DNA of 10,308 nucleotides from JBFJWR01 sp041623535 (lineage in GTDB: Bacteria > Pseudomonadota > Gammaproteobacteria > Pseudomonadales > JBFGWM01), in contig JBFJWR010000080.1 of NCBI GenBank assembly GCA_041623535.1, positions 1 through 10,308 of the forward strand, written 5' to 3'. Shown piece after piece: positions 6,420-10,308 of this stretch. The notes under the pieces are model-generated. The model was not told the origin of the DNA. It searched no databases and was given only the letters and a program-made list of their open reading frames with translations. A program made the translations under genes and the position numbers. The number at the start of each line of letters is the position of its first letter. Position 1 is the first letter of the stretch.

Positions 6420-6761
6420 ATGGCCACTCTGAGTGAACAGGCTTGCGAAGCGTGCCGTGCTGATGCGCCACGGGTGGGTGACGATGAACTGGCCGAACTG
6501 GTCCGGGAAATTCCCGACTGGACCGTGGAAGTTCGCGATGGCGTCATGCAACTCGAACGCGTCTATACCTTTCGCAATTTTGTCGAGGCGCTGCAGTTTA
6601 CCAACCGGGTCGGGGAACTGGCCGAGTCGCAGGCGCACCATCCTTCCCTGCTGACCGAGTGGGGGCGTGTTACGGTCACCTGGTGGACGCACAAGATCCG
6701 TGGATTGCATCGCAACGATTTCATCATGGCCGCGCGAACCGATCAGATATTGGGCAATTAA
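6420..6761 (+). CDS. phhB: pterin-4a-carbinolamine dehydratase
   Basis: Encodes 113 residues, the usual family length. It dehydrates 4a-hydroxytetrahydrobiopterin so that the pterin cofactor used by aromatic amino acid hydroxylases can be recycled. The active-site signature is clear: A-H73-H74-P followed by E-W-G-R-V-T-V-T-W-W-T-H91, then GLHRNDFIMAA, all characteristic of the PCD/DCoH fold; the residues before it (IPDWTVEVRDGVMQLERVYTF) match the first strand pair. Start: ATG 6420 has AAGGAG seven bases upstream (6407-6412). No phenylalanine hydroxylase gene is adjacent, so its partner is elsewhere or it serves general pterin repair. It diverges from moaB. Confidence 0.95.
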   Translation: MATLSEQACEACRADAPRVGDDELAELVREIPDWTVEVRDGVMQLERVYTFRNFVEALQFTNRVGELAESQAHHPSLLTEWGRVTVTWWTHKIRGLHRNDFIMAARTDQILGN

Positions 6762-6781
6762 TCTTTTCAGTAAAAGAATGC

Positions 6782-6808
6782 TTGCACTGTGGGGGCATTG
6801 CCTATAAT
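6782..6808 (+). promoter_or_regulatory. probable sigma-70 promoter of the CBS-domain gene
   Basis: A perfect TATAAT lies at 6803-6808, preceded by TTGCAC at 6782-6787 with a 15-base spacer, shorter than the ideal 17. It is 68 bases before the start codon of the CBS gene and 20 bases after phhB ends. The -10 box is strong; the -35 assignment is less sure. Confidence 0.6.
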
Positions 6809-6876
6809 TGGTGGATGCGAGTGATGTGCCGGGGAACGGTGCATCCTGTCCGGTCACTGCCAGTTGGAGGCAACCC

Positions 6877-7326
6877 ATGCTCAGATCAGTCACGGTTCAG
6901 GACTACATGACCACCAACCTGATCACGTTTACGCCCGACACCGATCTGTTCGATGCCATACACAGCATGCTGAAACATCGCATTTCCGGGGCACCGGTCA
7001 TCGATGAGAAAGGCGAACTTGTGGGAATGATTTCCGAGAGCGACTGCCTGAAGCATATTCTGAGCGGCAGTTATTACGAGGAAGTCGGCGGCCACGTGGG
7101 CGAATTCATGACCCGCGAACCGGAAACCATCCGTTCCACCACCGACATTATTCAGGTGGCAGGCAAGTTTATCCGTGAGCGCCGGCGGCGTTTCCCGGTA
7201 ATGGACGAAAATGGCAAGTTGGTCGGTCAAATCAGTCGCCGTGATGTGCTGCGAGCGGTGGCCGACTTCAATACCTCGGATCGCAAACCCCGCGAAGTGC
7301 ATCCTCACTTCGAAAACCTGCGCTGA
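6877..7326 (+). CDS. CBS-domain pair protein
   Basis: Encodes 149 residues consisting almost entirely of two CBS domains: about 7-60 (V-Q-D-Y-M-T-T, then S-G-A-P-V-I-D-E-K-G-E-L-V-G-M-I-S-E-S-D) and about 75-128 (E-F-M-T-R-E-P, then R-F-P-V-M-D-E-N-G-K-L-V-G-Q-I-S-R-R-D-V-L). Each ends with the expected G-x-(I/V)-(S/T)-x-x-D strand-helix turn. Such Bateman modules usually bind adenosyl nucleotides (AMP, ATP or SAM) and act as regulators; the partner of this stand-alone one cannot be told. A basic stretch E-R-R-R-R-R sits before the second domain's core strand. ATG 6877 is chosen for the GGAGG six bases upstream (6866-6870). An in-frame ATG at 6808 coincides with the last bases of the -10 box and is not used. 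It appears to be a single-gene unit with its own promoter and terminator. Confidence 0.93.
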   Translation: MLRSVTVQDYMTTNLITFTPDTDLFDAIHSMLKHRISGAPVIDEKGELVGMISESDCLKHILSGSYYEEVGGHVGEFMTREPETIRSTTDIIQVAGKFIRERRRRFPVMDENGKLVGQISRRDVLRAVADFNTSDRKPREVHPHFENLR

Positions 7327-7354
7327 AAACCCGCTTTCCTGGCGGTCCGGTAGA

Positions 7355-7387
7355 GCCCACCGGGCGACTCGAGGCGGGCGCTTTTTT
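7355..7387 (+). terminator. rho-independent terminator of the CBS-domain gene
   Basis: GCCCACC (7355-7361) and GGCGGGC (7373-7379) pair over seven positions with one A-C mismatch, around an 11-base loop. Two bases later comes a run of six T at 7382-7387. It starts 28 bases after the stop codon. Alternative pairings with the CCCGC at 7330 are possible, but all end at the same T run. Confidence 0.65.
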
Positions 7388-7423
7388 GTCGAAATAGCAG
7401 AAATATAGAAAATTATTGTTCCC

Positions 7424-7443
7424 AGGACTAGTGAAATGGTCCT
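7424..7443 (+). repeat. small inverted repeat upstream of the RHH-like gene
   Basis: AGGACTA (7424-7430) and TGGTCCT (7437-7443) pair over seven positions with one G-T pair around the loop GTGAAA. It lies in the 202-base gap between the CBS and RHH-like genes. It could be an operator half or chance; no T tract follows. Confidence 0.3.
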
Positions 7444-7471
7444 CATGGCGCTACACTCTTGCCTGTTATTG

Positions 7472-7504
7472 CTTGTTTAGGAAATTCTGTTTTCCATAAA
7501 CAAG
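7472..7504 (+). promoter_or_regulatory. 13-bp inverted repeat / hairpin in the leader of the RHH-like gene
   Basis: CTTGTTTAGGAAA (7472-7484) pairs with 7491-7504 (TTTCC, one unpaired A at 7496, then TAAACAAG) around the six-base loop TTCTGT. All 13 pairs are Watson-Crick. It ends 24 bases before the start codon and 12 bases before the AGGGAAA ribosome-binding site. No T tract follows on either strand, so it is not a usual terminator. Solitary RHH proteins commonly bind palindromes next to their own gene, so an autoregulatory operator is a reasonable reading; an RNA stem controlling translation is the alternative. Confidence 0.6.
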
Positions 7505-7528
7505 GAACTCATCAACAGGGAAATCGTC

Positions 7529-7780
7529 ATGAAAGAGAAGCCGGTTAATACCCCAATTCGCAAGAACACCCGCAAGGTGCTCAAGCAGCACGCCATCGAA
7601 GCGGACATGACCATCGTGGATTACCTCGACGAGGTATTGAATGACCACTGGCGCCGCGTTGATGCCCTGAAAGCTGGCAAGCTGGCCGAGAAGACCGCCA
7701 AGCTGTCCCCGTCTGAGCGTGCCGCCAACGGTTTTGCTGAAATCTCGTTGTCCGCTGCCGCCATGGAAGCAGTCGAGTAA
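7529..7780 (+). CDS. small ribbon-helix-helix-like protein, function unknown
   Basis: Encodes 83 residues. Residues about 8-42 (TPIRKNTRKVLKQHAIEADMTIVDYLDEVLNDHW) have the spacing of a ribbon-helix-helix domain: a short basic strand, helix A with L18-K19 and A22, a turn at D26-M27-T28, then helix B with Y32-L33 and V36-L37. This fold is used by Arc/CopG-type DNA-binding repressors and many antitoxins. The rest (43-83) is helical, Lys/Ala/Glu-rich and acidic at the end. No toxin-sized gene lies next to it: the CBS gene ends 202 bases upstream and the neighbour downstream is a convergent Rieske ferredoxin. ATG 7529 is preceded by AGGGAAA (7517-7523). The leader carries a strong inverted repeat. 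The fold is inferred from pattern, not from a close relative I can name; DNA binding is therefore uncertain. Confidence 0.8.
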   Translation: MKEKPVNTPIRKNTRKVLKQHAIEADMTIVDYLDEVLNDHWRRVDALKAGKLAEKTAKLSPSERAANGFAEISLSAAAMEAVE

Positions 7781-7807
7781 AGGTCGGGTAACACCGAATA
7801 CCGACCT
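7781..7807. terminator. hairpin between convergent RHH-like and Rieske genes, possible shared transcript end
   Basis: AGGTCGG (7781-7787) pairs perfectly with CCGACCT (7801-7807); skipping G7788, TA (7789-7790) also pairs with TA (7799-7800), giving nine pairs with one bulge and the loop ACACCGAA. It starts one base after the stop codon of the plus-strand gene and includes two bases of the TAG of the minus-strand gene. Neither side has a T tract, so it may act as a stem that stops exonucleases or as a weak bidirectional terminator. Confidence 0.45.
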
Positions 7808-8141
7808 AGGTGTCGCCGGGCTCTCCCGGCTCATCCCACACCTGCACCACGCCGTTTTCTATACGCACGGCGTGCGTGGCCACATCTTCCCAGGCCGGCG
7901 CCGTCAGGGCCTGCCCACTACGCAGGCAGAAGCGCGCCCCGTGCCGCGGACAGATGATCTCGGTGCCTTCCACCGGGCCGCCGCCCAGATCCCCGCCGTC
8001 GTGGGTGCACAGGTTTTCCACGGCATAAAACTGGCCTTCCGCCCGCACCAGCAGAATACTGACCCCTGATTCCGTCTCGACTATTTCATGCTCGCCATCC
8101 GCGAGCGCGTTTTCGCTGGTCACATTCAGCCAGGTCGCCAT
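7806..8141 (-). CDS. Rieske [2Fe-2S] ferredoxin
   Basis: Encodes 111 residues. Both cluster-binding motifs are present in one small domain: C45-T-H47 and C64-P-R-H67 (in ICPRHGARF), with the G-G-D-L-G-G-G-P-V-E-G-T segment between them, as in ferredoxin components of aromatic-ring dioxygenases and related stand-alone Rieske ferredoxins. Two Cys and two His hold a [2Fe-2S] cluster that passes electrons to a partner enzyme. There is no signal peptide or transmembrane helix, so it is cytoplasmic, unlike the cytochrome bc1 Rieske protein. No oxygenase or reductase gene is adjacent, so the partner is unknown. ATG 8141 is chosen because the family starts here (MATWLNV...); AGGGGA lies 11 bases upstream, rather far. 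The frame stays open upstream on this strand, but that part overlaps the antiporter gene and has no family similarity. Confidence 0.93.
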   Translation of the reverse strand: MATWLNVTSENALADGEHEIVETESGVSILLVRAEGQFYAVENLCTHDGGDLGGGPVEGTEIICPRHGARFCLRSGQALTAPAWEDVATHAVRIENGVVQVWDEPGEPGDT

Positions 8142-8185
8142 ATTTCTGTAATTCCCCTGCAACGGATGTATCCGGATTGTAAAAG

Positions 8186-8213
8186 TTGGTGCGTTCCCGT
8201 TCGCGTGCATAAA
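8186..8213 (+). promoter_or_regulatory. possible promoter of the antiporter gene
   Basis: TTGGTG (8186-8191) and CATAAA (8208-8213) are spaced 16 bases apart, with TG just before the -10 box (8206-8207). This lies in the 107-base gap between the divergent Rieske and antiporter genes, 35 bases before the antiporter start. Each box matches only partly. Confidence 0.3.
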
Positions 8214-8248
8214 CTCTAGAACAACTTCCCTGCGGATGCGCTGTCGCC

Positions 8249-10308
8249 ATGCATGAGCCCGGTATCCTGATCCTGTTGTTCGTCGCGCTGGCCCTGGTGC
8301 TGGGTGCGGGGACGCGTCACGTGCTGAAGGGCACACCGATTCCTTACTCGGTGGCGTTGCTGGTCATGGGGCTGGGGCTGGGCGTTGCCGATCGCGCGGG
8401 TCTGCTGGCCAACTTCTTTCCGCTGCTGGATCACTCGGTGGACCTGGTCGCCAACATCGACCCGCACCTGATCCTGTTCCTGTTCCTGCCGACGCTGATT
8501 TTTGAGTCCGCTTTTGCGATGGAAGTGCACCTGTTCCGGCGCACATTTTCACAGATCGCGATACTCGCCGTTCCGGGGCTCATCGTTTGCACGCTGCTCA
8601 CCGCCTGGCTGGCGCACGGCGCATTTCCCTGGAACTGGAGCTGGGGTGTCGCGCTGATGTTCGGCGCACTGATCAGCGCGACCGACCCCGTTGCGGTGGT
8701 TGCCCTGCTGAAAGAGCAGAGTTCGCGCAAGCGCCTGGAAACCCTCATCGAAGGCGAATCCCTGCTCAATGACGGTACGGCCATCGTGTTGTTCACGCTG
8801 TTCTACGGCATGGCGTTGGCAACTGGTGGGGGCAGCGAGTTTTCGCTGTTTGGCACGGTGGTCCAGTTCACCTGGGTGGTCGCACTGGGACTCGTTATCG
8901 GGCTGGCCCTGGGCATGCTGGCGCTGGTGTGGATCGGCCGGGTGTTCAATGACGAGATGATCGAGATCACGGTGACCGTTGCCGTTGCCTACCTGGTGTT
9001 TTTTATTGCCGAGGGCATGTTTCATGTCTCCGGGGTGGTGGGTATCGTGGCGCTGGCACTGCTGTTTGCAAGCGTCGGACGGACGCGCATTTCGCCGGAG
9101 GTCGGCGGCTTCCTGCATCATTTCTGGGAGTTGCTGGCATACATCGCCAATACGGTTATTTTCCTGCTGGTTGGCATCGTGATTGCCGATCGCGTCAAGG
9201 TGGATTCGCTGGAACTCTGGCTGGTGCTGGGTGCGCTGTACGTGTGCCTGTTCCTGATTCGCGGTGGTTCCATCCTGCTGTTCAACCCGATTCTCAAGCG
9301 CATCGGTATCGGGATTACGCGCGAGAAATCCATCGTGCTGACCTGGGGTGGCCTGCGTGGGGCGGTGGCGCTCGCGCTGGCGCTGGTCGTGGCACAGGAC
9401 CCGAACATGCCGCCCGGCGTGGGTGAAACGGTGCTGTTCCTGTGTGCCGGTATCGTGGTGATGACCATCCTCATCAACGGCATGACCATGCCGATGATGT
9501 TTCGCTGGCTGGGGCTCGACAGCCTGCCGGCGTCCAAGCAGGCCACCATCGACAAGGCCCGGGTGAGTATTCGCGAAGACCTCGAGAAGGTGGTGCCGGA
9601 GCTCAAGTCCAACCAGTTTCTGCAGATGGCGGATTGGGCGCATATACGGGCGAATACCGAACTGAGCGCCCTGCCGCCGGAATCCGCGCTGGCCGAGGCC
9701 GAAGACAAGGACTATGAAACCGCGTATCGGCGCCGCCTGCTGGAAGCCGAGCGCAAGAGTTACTGGGTGCAGTACCAGCAGGGCCTGCTCTCTGGTTCCG
9801 CCGTCAACAAGCTGGTGGAGGCGGTGGAGCACGCCCTGGACGGTGATCCGCAGATCGGGCCGCGTGAAGACCTGCATCAACTGTGGCGTTCACCCGGCTG
9901 GCTGGGCTGGGCCCTGCAATACGGCGCGTTTCGCAACCTGGCGATCTCCTCGGCCTTTGATCGCCTGGCGCTGGGTTATGACGCGGCACGCGGTTTCATC
10001 ATCGCGCAGGACGAGATCTCCCGGTATGTCGATCAGCTTGCGCCCTCCGAGGCGGCTGCGACCCGCGCGCGTGGTGAAATTCTGCAGAACAAGCGGGATA
10101 CCTTCTTACGCGTGGAAGAACTGCGAGCCTCCTTTCCCGAGATTCTGGCCGGCCTGGAAACCCAGGCGGCCACCCGGGTGCTGCTGAACCGCGAACGGGC
10201 TGTTATTGAGCGACTGGTAGGAGCCGGCGTACTGGACAAACCGGAAGCCGAGCGCCTGGTCGACGAGGTGGAGCACAAGATGAAGGCGCTGCGGAACCTG
10301 CCGCTGAA
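8249..10308 (+). CDS. NhaP/SOS1-type Na+/H+ antiporter (CPA1), 3' end outside window
   Basis: The frame runs open from ATG 8249 to the window edge, 686 codons, with no stop. Residues about 3-430 are a polytopic membrane domain with the CPA1 signatures: the core-helix pair A-T-D146-P-V-A-V-V-A-L-L and E170-S-L-L-N-D175-G-T-A, and T-W-G-G-L-R370-G-A-V-A-L-A-L-A-L. Asp175 in N-D is the expected ion-binding aspartate. It should exchange external protons for internal Na+ (or K+) in the inner membrane. From about residue 430 a soluble, helical, charged region of over 250 residues follows and continues beyond the window. Related bacterial and plant SOS1 proteins carry such a tail ending in a cyclic-nucleotide-binding domain; that domain is not seen here. 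The frame upstream is closed by TAA at 8210, and 8249 is the first ATG. The Shine-Dalgarno is weak. Confidence 0.93.
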   Translation, partial: MHEPGILILLFVALALVLGAGTRHVLKGTPIPYSVALLVMGLGLGVADRAGLLANFFPLLDHSVDLVANIDPHLILFLFLPTLIFESAFAMEVHLFRRTFSQIAILAVPGLIVCTLLTAWLAHGAFPWNWSWGVALMFGALISATDPVAVVALLKEQSSRKRLETLIEGESLLNDGTAIVLFTLFYGMALATGGGSEFSLFGTVVQFTWVVALGLVIGLALGMLALVWIGRVFNDEMIEITVTVAVAYLVFFIAEGMFHVSGVVGIVALALLFASVGRTRISPEVGGFLHHFWELLAYIANTVIFLLVGIVIADRVKVDSLELWLVLGALYVCLFLIRGGSILLFNPILKRIGIGITREKSIVLTWGGLRGAVALALALVVAQDPNMPPGVGETVLFLCAGIVVMTILINGMTMPMMFRWLGLDSLPASKQATIDKARVSIREDLEKVVPELKSNQFLQMADWAHIRANTELSALPPESALAEAEDKDYETAYRRRLLEAERKSYWVQYQQGLLSGSAVNKLVEAVEHALDGDPQIGPREDLHQLWRSPGWLGWALQYGAFRNLAISSAFDRLALGYDAARGFIIAQDEISRYVDQLAPSEAAATRARGEILQNKRDTFLRVEELRASFPEILAGLETQAATRVLLNRERAVIERLVGAGVLDKPEAERLVDEVEHKMKALRNLPL

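Noticed and set aside
6808..6876. Earlier ATG for the CBS protein
   Set aside because: It overlaps the TATAAT box and lacks a ribosome-binding site, while ATG 6877 has GGAGG upstream.
7529..8141. Toxin-antitoxin pair made of the RHH-like and Rieske genes
   Set aside because: The two are convergent, and the second is a canonical Rieske ferredoxin with all ligands, not a toxin.
8142..8336. N-terminal extension of the Rieske protein
   Set aside because: The added residues are Pro/Arg-rich, unlike the family, and overlap the start of the divergent antiporter gene.
8549..9880. Minus-strand open frame of 443 codons
   Set aside because: It lies wholly opposite the NhaP antiporter, whose conserved motifs are unmistakable; the translation is His/Gln/Arg-rich without any family signature.

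Overview
The window looks like chromosomal DNA from a free-living, GC-rich Gammaproteobacterium. Inner-membrane and periplasmic proteins, a lipoprotein, HD-GYP signalling, PhhB, MoaB and an NhaP-type antiporter fit this. An exact lineage cannot be fixed by reading alone. No insertion sequence, integrase, CRISPR array, rRNA or phage gene was seen. Gene density is high and no stretch over about 200 bases lacks a gene.

Layout. 1-193 (+) is the tail of a membrane protein, probably of the GIDE-domain family. 329-1609 (+) holds a small lipoprotein and a membrane-anchored coiled-coil protein six bases apart. 1627-1711 (+) is tRNA-Leu(UAG), followed by a hairpin. 1841-3850 (+) is a large GAF/HD-GYP cyclic-di-GMP phosphodiesterase with a helical insertion inside its catalytic domain. 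It converges with 3867-5222 (-), a five-TM protein ending in a legumain/caspase-like C13 peptidase domain. A 2H-family RNA phosphodiesterase (ThpR/LigT, 5256-5819 +) diverges from the peptidase gene and overlaps tail-to-tail with moaB (5786-6325 -). phhB (6420-6761 +) diverges from moaB. Then come a two-CBS-domain protein (6877-7326 +) with a clear -10 box and terminator, a solitary ribbon-helix-helix-like small protein (7529-7780 +) preceded by a 13-bp inverted repeat, a Rieske ferredoxin (7806-8141 -), and an NhaP-type Na+/H+ antiporter (8249 to the window edge, +) whose 3' end is cut off.

The genes do not form one pathway. Most are single transcription units, many divergent or convergent. 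The clearest joint unit is lipoprotein plus coiled-coil protein, possibly read through into the tRNA. The least explored items are the membrane-tethered C13 peptidase, the solitary RHH gene with its leader inverted repeat, and the lipoprotein/coiled-coil pair. No multi-gene defence or otherwise novel system is supported by what can be read.
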